In this document: positions 50,829 through 61,951 of the stretch, one piece after another
How positions within the stretch are numbered: the stretch's first letter is position 1
How the letters are laid out: each line of letters begins with the position of its first letter
From: Pseudomonas fluorescens
Lineage (GTDB): Bacteria > Pseudomonadota > Gammaproteobacteria > Pseudomonadales > Pseudomonadaceae
Assembly: GCF_002022275.1 (NCBI RefSeq)
Contig: NZ_MSDF01000014.1
Span: 1 to 64,000 of the forward strand
Direction: 5' to 3'
DNA length: 64,000 bases
Position numbers and translations under genes: made by a program
The notes under the pieces: model-generated
The model's database searches: none
Told to the model about the DNA's origin: nothing
What the model saw: the letters and a program-made list of their open reading frames with translations, nothing else

Positions 50829-52799
50829 ATGGCCGGGCTTATTCCCCAGAGCTTTATTGACGACCTTCTGAACCGCACCGACATCGTCGATGTTGTCAGC
50901 TCCCGCGTGCAACTGAAAAAAGCCGGCAAGAACTACACCGCCTGCTGCCCGTTTCACAAAGAGAAAACCCCGTCGTTCAGCGTCAGCCCCGACAAACAGT
51001 TCTATTACTGCTTCGGCTGCGGCGCAGGCGGCAACGCCCTCGGCTTTCTCATGGACCACGACAACCTGGATTTCCCCCAGGCAATCGAGGACCTGGCAAA
51101 AGCCGCCGGCATGGAAATCCCCCGCGAAGAAAGTGGCCGCCCGCACAAACCGCGCCAGCCCACTGATTCGCCGCTGTACCCACTGCTGACGGCCGCTGCT
51201 GACTTTTATCGTCAGGCGCTTAAAAGCCATCCGCAGCGCAAGGCAGCCGTCGAGTACTTGAAGGGCCGCGGCCTTACCGGCGAAATCGCCCGCGACTTCG
51301 GCCTCGGCTTTGCCCCGCCGGGCTGGGACAATCTATACAAGCATTTGAGCAGCGACACGCTCCAGCAAAAAGCCATGATCGACGCCGGCCTGCTGGTGGA
51401 GAACGCCGAAACCGGTAAACGCTACGACCGCTTCCGTGACCGCGTGATGTTCCCGATCCGCGACAGCCGTGGCCGCATCATTGCGTTCGGCGGCCGGGTG
51501 CTGGGGGACGACAAGCCCAAGTACCTGAACTCCCCGGAAACAGCAGTGTTCCACAAAGGCCAGGAACTCTACGGCCTGTTCGAAGCACGCAAAAACAACC
51601 GCAACCTCGACGAAATCATCGTGGTTGAAGGCTATATGGACGTGATCGCCCTCGCGCAACAAGGCTTGCGCAATGCGGTCGCGACCCTCGGCACGGCCAC
51701 CAGCGAAGAGCATTTGAAGCGCCTGTTTCGCGTGGTACCCAGCGTGCTGTTCTGTTTCGACGGCGACCAGGCGGGCCGCAACGCGGCCTGGCGTGCGCTC
51801 GAAGCTACGCTGTCGAGCCTGCAGGACGGGCGTCGCGCACGCTTCCTGTTTTTGCCGGAAGGTGAAGACCCGGACACCCTGGTGCGCTCCGAAGGCACCG
51901 ACGCGTTCCGAGCGCGCATCAATCAACACGCACAGCCGCTGGCAGATTATTTCTTTCAGCAACTGACCGAAGAAGCCGACCCGCGCTCCCTCGAAGGCAA
52001 GGCCCACATGGCCACCCTCGCAGCGCCACTGATCGACAAGGTCCCGGGCGCCAACCTGCGCACCCTGATGCGTCAGCGTCTGCTGGAAATCACCGGATTG
52101 AGCGGCGAAGCGGTCAGCCAGCTGGTGCACAGCGCACCCCAAGGGGCGCCGCCCGCCTACGACCCGGGCATGGATTACGACGCCATGCCGGATTACGCCG
52201 ACTTCCACCAACCGCAGGACGCCTACACGCCCCAGCAGGAGTGGACACCGAAGAAACCCGGCGCCGGCGGCAAGAAATGGGACAAGAAACCCTGGAGCAA
52301 GGACGGCAAGCGTGGCGATCGTGATGAGGCGTATGCCCCGCGAACTCCCGTCGCCGTGGAAGCTCCAACCCTTATTGCGTTGCGTACGCTCATCCACCAC
52401 CCGCAACTGGCGAGCAAGGTTGAGAGTGCCGACCATTTTTCCAACGCGAGCAACACATATGCCCAGGTACTGATCGCCTTGATCGAGGCGGTTCAGAAAA
52501 ATCCTAAGCTAAACTCAATTCAGTTGATGGCGCGCTGGCATGGCACCGAACAGGGCCGGCTATTGAAAGCACTCGCGGAAAAGGAGTGGCTAATTGACGG
52601 CGATAACCTTGAACAACAGTTTTTAGACACCATTACTAGGTTATCCGCGGGCCAGCATACGCAGACCCTCGACGAGCTCATAAAGAGAGCAAGACAGCCG
52701 GGATTGTCGGCTGAAGAACAAATTCAGATAGCAAAACAGATGCGCGACCTCTTAAAACAGAACGTTTGCGTATCAAACCCGACCTCAGCTGGCGTGTGA
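50829..52799 (+). CDS. dnaG: DNA primase
   Basis: Makes RNA primers for replication; 656 residues. An N-terminal CHC2 zinc-finger (TACCPFHKEKTPSFSVSPDK...YYCFGCGAGGN), a TOPRIM core (IVVEGYMDVIALAQQG, CFDGDQAGRNAAWRAL) and a C-terminal DnaB-binding helical domain are present. A linker near 440-500 is Pro/Lys/Gly-rich. Codon usage changes little until the last 60 codons, which are more AT-rich. Confidence 0.97.
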   Translation: MAGLIPQSFIDDLLNRTDIVDVVSSRVQLKKAGKNYTACCPFHKEKTPSFSVSPDKQFYYCFGCGAGGNALGFLMDHDNLDFPQAIEDLAKAAGMEIPREESGRPHKPRQPTDSPLYPLLTAAADFYRQALKSHPQRKAAVEYLKGRGLTGEIARDFGLGFAPPGWDNLYKHLSSDTLQQKAMIDAGLLVENAETGKRYDRFRDRVMFPIRDSRGRIIAFGGRVLGDDKPKYLNSPETAVFHKGQELYGLFEARKNNRNLDEIIVVEGYMDVIALAQQGLRNAVATLGTATSEEHLKRLFRVVPSVLFCFDGDQAGRNAAWRALEATLSSLQDGRRARFLFLPEGEDPDTLVRSEGTDAFRARINQHAQPLADYFFQQLTEEADPRSLEGKAHMATLAAPLIDKVPGANLRTLMRQRLLEITGLSGEAVSQLVHSAPQGAPPAYDPGMDYDAMPDYADFHQPQDAYTPQQEWTPKKPGAGGKKWDKKPWSKDGKRGDRDEAYAPRTPVAVEAPTLIALRTLIHHPQLASKVESADHFSNASNTYAQVLIALIEAVQKNPKLNSIQLMARWHGTEQGRLLKALAEKEWLIDGDNLEQQFLDTITRLSAGQHTQTLDELIKRARQPGLSAEEQIQIAKQMRDLLKQNVCVSNPTSAGV

Positions 52800-52814
52800 G
52801 GTCATAGCTCGGGT

Positions 52815-52820
52815 ATAATC
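52815..52820 (+). promoter_or_regulatory. -10 element TATAAT upstream of rpoD
   Basis: A consensus TATAAT in GGGTATAATCC lies about 47 bases before the rpoD ATG. No good -35 hexamer was seen at 17 bases, so this may be an extended or regulated promoter in the dnaG-rpoD gap. Confidence 0.5.
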
Positions 52821-52866
52821 CTCGGCTTGTTTTTTGCCCGCCAAGACCTTCAGTGGATAGGGTGTT

Positions 52867-54717
<1,851 letters not shown>

Positions 54718-54723
54718 TACCAG

Positions 54724-54750
54724 AACCCCCGGCCCAGGCCGGGGGTTTTG
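54724..54750 (+). terminator. rpoD terminator
   Basis: AACCCCCGGCC / GGCCGGGGGTT stem with a tight loop and a short T-run directly follows the rpoD stop. Confidence 0.9.
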
Positions 54751-54838
54751 CTTTCCCAAGATAAAATTCTGCGCAGCACCCCTCCCCCGCAATGCCCGTC
54801 TACACTCGAAACATTCCCCGTGCCATAACGAGACCGTT

Positions 54839-57800
54839 ATGCCCAGACTGCCGACCGTATTATTGCTGTCGCTGCTGACCTGGACCGCAACGGCTGGCGC
54901 GTTGACTCTCACTGATGATGAGCGTGGCTGGCTGGCGGACCATCAGGAGCTGCGGCTGGGGGTGGACGCTTCCTGGCCGCCCTTTGAATACCGTGATGAA
55001 GATGGCCGATACCAAGGTCTGGCCGCTGATTATGTACGCCTGATCCAGGACCGCCTGGGCGTGAGGGTCAAGCTGATCGAGCCAGTCAACTGGACCGCCG
55101 TGCTTGAACAGGCAAAAAACAACCAGCTCGACCTGCTGCCCGGCATCATGTCGACCCCGGAGCGCCAGAACTACCTGGCCTTCACGCGCCCGTACCTCGA
55201 CTTCCCCATCGTCATCCTGGCCCATGAAGGTGGCGCGAAACCGCGCAACCTCAAGGACCTCTACGGGCTGAAGATCGCCGTGGTGGAAAACTACGCGCCC
55301 CACGAATTACTGCGCACTCACCACCCCGACCTCAATCTGGTGGCGATGCCCAACGTCAGCTCAACCCTGCAAGCCTTGGCCACGGACGAAGTGGACGCCG
55401 TCGTCGGCGACCTGGCTTCCAGCGTCTGGAGCCTGCGCCAGCTCAAACTCGACGGTTTGTACGTCAGCGGCGAAACACCCTACCGCTATCAATTGGCGAT
55501 GGGCGTACCCCGCGATGAAAAAATCCTGATGGGCATTCTGGACAAGGTTCTCGCCGACCTCAGCTCAGACGAAACCGACGCCATCCAGCAACACTGGGTT
55601 GGCAGCTTCACCGACCACCGCACGTTCTGGGCCGACTTGTTGATGTACGGCCTGCCGGCTGTGCTGTTGCTGAGCACCGTGCTCGCCATCGTCATTCGGA
55701 TCAATCGTCGGCTCAGTTCGGAAATTTCCCGCCGCGTCGCCCTCGAACAAGAACTGCGCAGCAGCGAATACCACTACCGCGGCCTGGTGGAGAGCCTGTC
55801 CGCCATCGCCTGGGAAGCCAACGTCACCGACTTCACTTACAGCTACGTGTCGCCGCATGCCGAGGATTTGCTCGGCTACCCTCGCGCCCATTGGCTGATC
55901 CCGGGCTTCTGGCGCAACATCATCCACCCGGCCGACCTGACCCGCGCCGAGGCCTACTGCTACCGGGAAACCCGCGCCAACCGCGACCACAGCCTCGATT
56001 ACCGAGTGATCACTGCCGACGGCCGCTGTTTGTGGGTGCGCGACATTGTCAGCCTGATCGAGCACGGCCATGAACCGGTGCTGCGCGGTTTGATGATCGA
56101 CATCAGCGAAGCCAAGCGCACCGAAGAAGCGCTGCAACTGTCCGAGCAGAAGTTTGCCTCGGTGTTCCAGCAATGCCCGGACATCCTGGTGATCGCGCGG
56201 ATGTCCGATGGCTGTTTGCTTGAGGTCAACAAAGCCTTTGAAGACCAGATTGGCCTGACCGCCGAGGACGTGGTCGGCAAAACGGCCACCGAATTGAATA
56301 TCTGGGGCGTTCAGGGCGTCGGCCCCGACCTGCTGCACCAGTTGCAGACCACCAGCATCCGCAACCTGGAGATGCCGTTTCTGCGCAGCAATGGCCAAGC
56401 CTTTACCGGGCTGATCTCCGCCGAGCCGTTTCAACTCGATACCACCGAAGCCCTGGTGGTGGTTGTGCGCGATATCACTCAACTCAAGGAAACCCAGCAA
56501 CTGCTGCAAACCTCCGAAGAGAAGTTCGCCAAGGCCTTTCACGCCTCTCCCGATGGCCTGCTGTTGAGCCGCCAGCGCGATGGACTATTGATTGAAGTAA
56601 ACGAGGGGTTCGGCCGCCTGACCGGTTTCACCAGCGCAGCGTCCCTCGATCAGTCGACTCTGGACCTGGGCATTTGGGTCGACCTCAACGAACGCAAGCA
56701 CTTGCTGAAACTGATGCAGCGCGACGGCTTTGTCCAGGATTTCGTCTGCCATATCCGTCGCGCCGACGGCATGATTCGCCTGTGCGAGCTGTCCAGCCGC
56801 CCGCTGCCCATCGGCGATGAAGACTGCATGCTGACCATCGCCCGGGACATTACCGAGCGCCAGTTCATGCAGGAAAAACTGCAACAGGCGGCCACGGTGT
56901 TCGAGAGCACGGCAGAGGGCGTACTGATCACCGACACCCGTCAAAACATCAGCGCTGTTAACCGCGCCTTCAGCGAGATCACCGGCTACAGCGAAGCCGA
57001 GGCCCTCGGCCAGACCCCTCGCCTGCTCGCCTCCGGCCTGCACGACAGCGCGTTCTACGCCGCCATGTGGCACCAGTTGACGACGCACGGTCACTGGCAA
57101 GGCGAGATCTCCAACCGCCGCAAGAACGGCGAACTGTACCCGAGCTGGCTGACCATCAGCGCCGTGCGCAACCGCGACCAGTTGATCACACACTTTGTTG
57201 CGGTATTTGCCGATATCTCCAGCCTCAAGCTGGCCCAGGCCCGCCTCGATTATCAAGCGCATCACGACCCCCTGACCGGCCTGCCCAACCGCACGCTGTT
57301 TGAAAGCCGCTTGCAGGCCGCACTTAACGGCCATCAGGAAAGCGGAAAACAGGGCGCCGTGCTGTTTCTCGACTTGGACCGCTTCAAGCACATCAACGAC
57401 AGCCTCGGGCACCCGATCGGCGACCTGCTGCTCAAGGACATCGCCGTACGCCTCAAGGAGCAATTGCGCGACGTCGACACCGTGGCCCGCTTGGGCGGCG
57501 ACGAATTCATCATCCTGCTGCCCGGCTTGCAACACGCCAGCGACGCCCAGCACCTGGCAAATAAACTGCTCGCCTGCTTCACCCCGCCATTTCAGGCTGG
57601 CGAACACGAGTTCTTCATCAGCGCCAGTATCGGTACCAGCCTCTACCCCGAGGACGGCACTGACGTCGCCACCCTGGTCAAAAACGCCGACGCCGCGATG
57701 TACCGCTCCAAAGCCAAGGGCCGCAACCGCGTCGAAAGCTACACCCGCGACCTCACCGCCCAAGCCAACGAACGCGTCGCCCTGGAACACGAACTGCGCC

Positions 57801-58582
57801 GCGCCATCGAGCGTGATGAGTTGAGCCTCTACTACCAGCCCAAACTCAGCCTGGAGACCCAGGAACTGATCGGCGCCGAAGCACTGATCCGCTGGCATCA
57901 CCCCACCTTCGGCGACGTCCCGCCCGAGCACTTTATTGCCCTGGCCGAAGAGAACGGCACGATCCTGCAGATTGGCGACTGGGTACTGGAGCAAGCCTGC
58001 CAACAGATGCACGAATGGAAAGACGCCTTCGAGGATTTCGGCCCCTTGTCGGTCAACCTTGCCGGCGCACAATTGCGCCACCCCAACCTGCTCGCGCGCA
58101 TCAAACAATTGCTGCGTGATTACGCACTCGAACCGGGCCGCCTGCAGCTGGAGATCACCGAAAACTTCATCATGAGCCAGGCCGAAGAAGCGCTGGAAGT
58201 GCTGCACCAACTCAAACGCCTGGGCGTACAGCTTGCGATTGATGATTTCGGCACCGGCTACTCATCCCTCAGCTACCTCAAGCGCCTGCCGCTGGACTTC
58301 CTCAAGATCGACCAATCCTTCGTGCGCGGCCTGCCCGACGACCCCCACGACGCCGCCATCGTGCGCGCCATCATCGCCCTGGGCCACAGCATGCAATTCA
58401 CCATCATCGCCGAAGGCGTCGAAAACCCCGCGCAGCAAGCCTTCCTCGCCGCCGAAGGTTGCGAACAGATGCAAGGCTACATCGTCAGCCTGCCCCTGCC
58501 GCCCGAGCTTTTCGCCGAGGCTTTTCTTCGTATGAGGGTTTCAGACTTTTCGGATGGCATAGCGGGAGAACCATCGTTATAA
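54839..58582 (+). CDS. rmcA: Multi-PAS diguanylate cyclase/phosphodiesterase RmcA
   Basis: Large membrane c-di-GMP enzyme, 1247 residues, very near the 1245 of P. aeruginosa RmcA, which also follows rpoD. A signal peptide and periplasmic venus-flytrap domain (about 25-250: LRLGVDASWPPFEYRDEDG) precede a membrane helix near 265-285, about four PAS domains (300-800), a GGDEF domain with intact RLGGDEF (near 885) and an EAL domain with intact AEALIRW (near 1013) plus the loop DDFGTGYSSL. P. aeruginosa RmcA acts mainly as a phosphodiesterase controlled by redox/phenazines and by arginine through the flytrap domain. Ligands here are unknown. The start with a signal peptide is chosen over longer frames. 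Confidence 0.9.
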   Translation: MPRLPTVLLLSLLTWTATAGALTLTDDERGWLADHQELRLGVDASWPPFEYRDEDGRYQGLAADYVRLIQDRLGVRVKLIEPVNWTAVLEQAKNNQLDLLPGIMSTPERQNYLAFTRPYLDFPIVILAHEGGAKPRNLKDLYGLKIAVVENYAPHELLRTHHPDLNLVAMPNVSSTLQALATDEVDAVVGDLASSVWSLRQLKLDGLYVSGETPYRYQLAMGVPRDEKILMGILDKVLADLSSDETDAIQQHWVGSFTDHRTFWADLLMYGLPAVLLLSTVLAIVIRINRRLSSEISRRVALEQELRSSEYHYRGLVESLSAIAWEANVTDFTYSYVSPHAEDLLGYPRAHWLIPGFWRNIIHPADLTRAEAYCYRETRANRDHSLDYRVITADGRCLWVRDIVSLIEHGHEPVLRGLMIDISEAKRTEEALQLSEQKFASVFQQCPDILVIARMSDGCLLEVNKAFEDQIGLTAEDVVGKTATELNIWGVQGVGPDLLHQLQTTSIRNLEMPFLRSNGQAFTGLISAEPFQLDTTEALVVVVRDITQLKETQQLLQTSEEKFAKAFHASPDGLLLSRQRDGLLIEVNEGFGRLTGFTSAASLDQSTLDLGIWVDLNERKHLLKLMQRDGFVQDFVCHIRRADGMIRLCELSSRPLPIGDEDCMLTIARDITERQFMQEKLQQAATVFESTAEGVLITDTRQNISAVNRAFSEITGYSEAEALGQTPRLLASGLHDSAFYAAMWHQLTTHGHWQGEISNRRKNGELYPSWLTISAVRNRDQLITHFVAVFADISSLKLAQARLDYQAHHDPLTGLPNRTLFESRLQAALNGHQESGKQGAVLFLDLDRFKHINDSLGHPIGDLLLKDIAVRLKEQLRDVDTVARLGGDEFIILLPGLQHASDAQHLANKLLACFTPPFQAGEHEFFISASIGTSLYPEDGTDVATLVKNADAAMYRSKAKGRNRVESYTRDLTAQANERVALEHELRRAIERDELSLYYQPKLSLETQELIGAEALIRWHHPTFGDVPPEHFIALAEENGTILQIGDWVLEQACQQMHEWKDAFEDFGPLSVNLAGAQLRHPNLLARIKQLLRDYALEPGRLQLEITENFIMSQAEEALEVLHQLKRLGVQLAIDDFGTGYSSLSYLKRLPLDFLKIDQSFVRGLPDDPHDAAIVRAIIALGHSMQFTIIAEGVENPAQQAFLAAEGCEQMQGYIVSLPLPPELFAEAFLRMRVSDFSDGIAGEPSL

Positions 58583-58598
58583 TCCGCGACCTGTTACA

Positions 58599-58675
58599 GG
58601 GCCTATAGCTCAGTTGGTCAGAGCAGAGGACTCATAATCCTTTGGTCCACGGTTCAAGTCCGTGTGGGCCCACCA
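58599..58675 (+). tRNA. tRNA with CAU anticodon, probably tRNA-Ile2 (lysidine)
   Basis: A 77-base cloverleaf with encoded CCA: acceptor GGGCCTA/TGGGCCC, anticodon stem-loop GAGGA-CTCATAA-TCCTT, T-stem CACGG/CCGTG. The anticodon CAU could be Met or, after lysidine modification by TilS, Ile (AUA). C4-G69 and C5-G68 pairs are the TilS identity pairs of E. coli tRNA-Ile2, whereas elongator tRNA-Met has different pairs there. A tRNA at this place near rpoD is usual in pseudomonads. Confidence 0.9.
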
Positions 58676-58679
58676 ATTC

Positions 58680-58705
58680 AAAAGCCGCGCATTGCGCGGC
58701 TTTTG
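58680..58705 (+). terminator. Terminator after the tRNA gene
   Basis: AAAAGCCGCGC-ATT-GCGCGGCTTTT, an 11-bp stem with a 3-base loop ending in a T-run, begins 5 bases past the tRNA CCA end. Confidence 0.9.
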
Positions 58706-58807
58706 TCTGTCTGGCATAGCGATTTTTGTTGGACCCCTGCCGAATAAATCGACAAAAGTGTCCATAAAACGTCCACACTCTTGCCGTCCCCTGCATTGGA
58801 ATTAATC

Positions 58808-59254
58808 TTGCCCGTCCTCGATGAAATCGACCGCCAACTGATCGCCGCCCTGCAGATCAACGCTCGCGAAAGCGTGGCGATGCTTGCCCGGCAGCTGGGT
58901 ATTGCGCGCACTACGGTGACATCGCGCCTGGCGCGCCTGGAGAAAACCCAGGTGATTACCGGCTACGGCGTGCGCCTCGGGCAACGTGTGGTGGACGGGG
59001 GTTTGCAGGCTTATGTCGGGATCACCGTACAAGCGCGTTCGGGCAAGGAAGTGCTGCGCAGGCTGAGTGCCATGGCGCAGGTTCAACAGCTGTGCGCGGT
59101 GAGTGGCGAGTTCGATTATGTGGCGTGGCTGCGCACGGATTCGCCGGAACAGCTTGATCAACTGTTGGACCAGATCGGCAGCGTCGACGGTGTGGAGAAA
59201 ACCACCACCTCGATCATCCTCAGTAACAAATTGGATCGTGGCCAGCCAATCTGA
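58808..59254 (+). CDS. Lrp/AsnC family transcriptional regulator
   Basis: A 148-residue Lrp-type regulator: N-terminal HTH (LDEIDRQLIAALQINARESVAMLARQLGIA-type sequence, TTVTSRLARLEK) and C-terminal RAM ligand-binding domain (VGITVQARSGKEVLRRL, CAVSGEFDYVAWLR). Start at TTG with GGA 7 bases upstream; the longer TTG start at 58781 is less likely. It precedes davB by about 146 bases on the same strand, as in P. putida, so it probably controls the lysine genes in response to an amino acid. Confidence 0.85.
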   Translation: MPVLDEIDRQLIAALQINARESVAMLARQLGIARTTVTSRLARLEKTQVITGYGVRLGQRVVDGGLQAYVGITVQARSGKEVLRRLSAMAQVQQLCAVSGEFDYVAWLRTDSPEQLDQLLDQIGSVDGVEKTTTSIILSNKLDRGQPI

Positions 59255-59400
59255 CCAATCACTTCGTCACTTTGACTAAAAACAATCCAATACGACGACA
59301 CATTGCGTCTTAATAACGAGCGCAACGCTCCCTAAACTGGCTGCCATCTTTTCCTATACTCAACGGGCCGCGTCCCGTCGAGTCGTCAGTAAGGTCAGCC

Positions 59401-61104
59401 ATGAGCATTCCGTCCAGCACCATCAGCAAGACCCATCGTCACCCCGCCGACGGTAAAAAACCCATCACCATTTTCGGCCCGGATTTTCCGTTTGCCTTTG
59501 ATGACTGGATCGAACACCCGGCTGGTCTGGGCAGCATACCGGCCGCCAACCATGGCGCCGAAGTGGCGATCGTCGGGGCCGGAATTGCAGGCTTGGTTGC
59601 CGCCTACGAGCTGATGAAGCTGGGCCTCAAGCCGGTGGTGTATGAAGCCTCGAAGATGGGCGGTCGCTTGCGCTCTCAGGCCTTTGAAGGCGCAGAAGGC
59701 ATCATCGCCGAGCTGGGCGGCATGCGTTTTCCAGTGTCGTCCACTGCGTTCTACCACTACGTGGACAAGCTGGGTCTTGAGACCAAGCCGTTCCCCAACC
59801 CGCTGACGCCGGCTTCCGGCAGCACCGTCATCGACCTCGAAGGCCAGACTCACTACGCGCAAAAGCTCTCTGACTTGCCGGTATTGTTTCAGGAAGTCGC
59901 CGACGCCTGGGCCGATGCGCTGGAGGCCGGCTCGCAGTTCGGTGATATCCAGCAGGCCATCCGCGACCGCGATGTGCCACGCCTTAAAGAACTGTGGAAC
60001 AAGCTGGTGCCGCTGTGGGATGACCGCACGTTTTACGATTTTGTCGCCACCTCCAAAGCCTTCGCCAAGCTCTCATTCCTGCACCGCGAAGTATTCGGCC
60101 AAGTGGGCTTCGGCACCGGCGGCTGGGACTCGGACTTCCCCAACTCCATGCTGGAAATCTTCCGCGTGGTGATGACCAATTGTGACGATCACCAACACCT
60201 GGTGGTTGGCGGCGTGGCGCAAGTGCCGATGGGCATCTGGCGCCATGTGCCGGAGCGTTGCGCCCATTGGCCGGCGGGCACCAGCCTCAGCTCGCTGCAC
60301 CGGGGCGCACCGCGCGCCGGCGTAAAGCGTATTGCCCACGCGCCGGAAGGCCGTTTCGCGGTCACCGACAACTACGGCGACACCCGCGAATACGCCGCCG
60401 TGCTGACCACCTGCCAGAGCTGGCTGCTGACCACCCAGATCGAATGTGACGAAAGCCTGTTCTCGCAAAAGATGTGGATGGCCCTGGACCGCACGCGTTA
60501 CATGCAGTCATCGAAAACCTTCGTGATGGTCGACCGCCCGTTCTGGAAAGACAAAGACCCGCAAACCGGCCGCGACCTGATGAGCATGACCCTCACCGAT
60601 CGCCTGACCCGTGGCACGTACCTGTTCGACAACGGTGACGACAAGCCGGGCGTGATTTGCCTGTCGTACTCGTGGATGAGCGACGCGCTGAAGATGCTGC
60701 CGCAGCCCATCGACAAACGCGTGAAGCTGGCCCTCGACGCGCTGAAAAAGATCTATCCGAAAGTCGACATCAAGGCGCGCATCATCGGCGACCCGATTAC
60801 CGTGTCCTGGGAAGCCGACCCGCACTTCCTCGGGGCCTTCAAAGGCGCGTTGCCCGGCCACTATCGCTACAACCAGCGCATGTATGCGCACTTCATGCAA
60901 AAGGACATGCCGGCTGAACAGCGCGGGATTTTCATCGCGGGCGACGACGTTTCCTGGACCCCGGCCTGGGTCGAAGGCGCGGTGCAGACCTCGCTGAACG
61001 CGGTGTGGGGCATCATGACCCACTTCGGCGGCAGCACCCATGCAGAGAACCCCGGCCCGGGTGATGTATTCGACGAAATCGGGCCGATCGCCCTGGCCGA
61101 TTAA
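59401..61104 (+). CDS. davB: Lysine 2-monooxygenase (flavin amine oxidase family)
   Basis: FAD monooxygenase of 567 residues that converts L-lysine to 5-aminovaleramide. The Rossmann motif VAIVGAGIAGLVAAYE near residues 58-72, the GGRLRSQ segment and C-terminal FAD-contact region FIAGDDVSWTPAWVEGAVQT are typical. The related tryptophan 2-monooxygenase (IaaM) is an alternative by family, but the following amidase and the P. putida order near rpoD favour DavB. davA follows 10 bases later. Confidence 0.88.
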   Translation: MSIPSSTISKTHRHPADGKKPITIFGPDFPFAFDDWIEHPAGLGSIPAANHGAEVAIVGAGIAGLVAAYELMKLGLKPVVYEASKMGGRLRSQAFEGAEGIIAELGGMRFPVSSTAFYHYVDKLGLETKPFPNPLTPASGSTVIDLEGQTHYAQKLSDLPVLFQEVADAWADALEAGSQFGDIQQAIRDRDVPRLKELWNKLVPLWDDRTFYDFVATSKAFAKLSFLHREVFGQVGFGTGGWDSDFPNSMLEIFRVVMTNCDDHQHLVVGGVAQVPMGIWRHVPERCAHWPAGTSLSSLHRGAPRAGVKRIAHAPEGRFAVTDNYGDTREYAAVLTTCQSWLLTTQIECDESLFSQKMWMALDRTRYMQSSKTFVMVDRPFWKDKDPQTGRDLMSMTLTDRLTRGTYLFDNGDDKPGVICLSYSWMSDALKMLPQPIDKRVKLALDALKKIYPKVDIKARIIGDPITVSWEADPHFLGAFKGALPGHYRYNQRMYAHFMQKDMPAEQRGIFIAGDDVSWTPAWVEGAVQTSLNAVWGIMTHFGGSTHAENPGPGDVFDEIGPIALAD

Positions 61105-61114
61105 GGAGCTGAAC

Positions 61115-61909
61115 ATGCGCATCGCCCTGTACCAATGCCCGCCGCTGCCGCTGGACGTGGCCGGTAACCTCACGCGTCTGCATCAATTGGCGCACGAGGC
61201 CTCCGATGCCGATGTACTGGTGCTGCCGGAGATGTTTCTCACCGGCTACAACATTGGTGCGGAAGCCGTCGGCGCCTTGGCTGAAGCGCCGGACGGGCCG
61301 TCGGCGCAGGTGATTGCCGAGCTGGCAAAAAGCGCCGGGCTGGCCATTTTGTACGGGTACCCGGAGCGGGCCGAGGACGGGCAGATCTACAACGCCGTGC
61401 AGTTGATCGATGCCTACGGCGAGCGCCTGTGCAACTACCGCAAGACTCACCTGTTTGGCGACCTGGACCACTCGATGTTCAGCGCCGGGGAGGATGATTT
61501 TCCACTGGTGGAACTCAATGGCTGGACGCTGGGTTTCCTGATCTGCTACGACCTGGAGTTCCCGGAAAACGCCCGCCGCCTGGCCCTGGCCGGTGCGCAG
61601 GTGATCCTGGTGCCCACCGCCAATATGGTGCCGTTCGACTTTGTTGCCGACGTCACCGTGCGGACGCGAGCCTTTGAAAACCAGTGCTTCGTGGCCTACG
61701 CCAATTACTGCGGGCATGAGGGCGAGATTCAGTACTGCGGGCAAAGCAGCATTGCTGCGCCTAACGGCCAGCGTATCGCCCAGGCAGGGCTGGATGAAGC
61801 GCTGATTGTCGGCACGCTGGATCGCCAATTGATCATCGACGCACGCGCCGCCAATCACTACCTGCAAGACCGTCGCCCGGAGCTCTACGGCGCGCTGCAC
61901 AAGCCCTGA
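61115..61909 (+). CDS. davA: 5-aminovaleramide amidase
   Basis: Nitrilase-superfamily amidase, 264 residues, that hydrolyses 5-aminovaleramide to 5-aminovalerate. The catalytic triad is E39 (LPEMFLTG), K110 (YRKTHLFGD) and C144 (LICYDLEFPE). Start after AAGGAG at MRIALYQC. It forms an operon with davB; the pair is the first part of the aminovalerate route of lysine catabolism. Confidence 0.9.
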   Translation: MRIALYQCPPLPLDVAGNLTRLHQLAHEASDADVLVLPEMFLTGYNIGAEAVGALAEAPDGPSAQVIAELAKSAGLAILYGYPERAEDGQIYNAVQLIDAYGERLCNYRKTHLFGDLDHSMFSAGEDDFPLVELNGWTLGFLICYDLEFPENARRLALAGAQVILVPTANMVPFDFVADVTVRTRAFENQCFVAYANYCGHEGEIQYCGQSSIAAPNGQRIAQAGLDEALIVGTLDRQLIIDARAANHYLQDRRPELYGALHKP

Positions 61910-61951
61910 GTTAGCGGGTTTGCTAGCATAGGCACATTCTACGTTTCGGAA

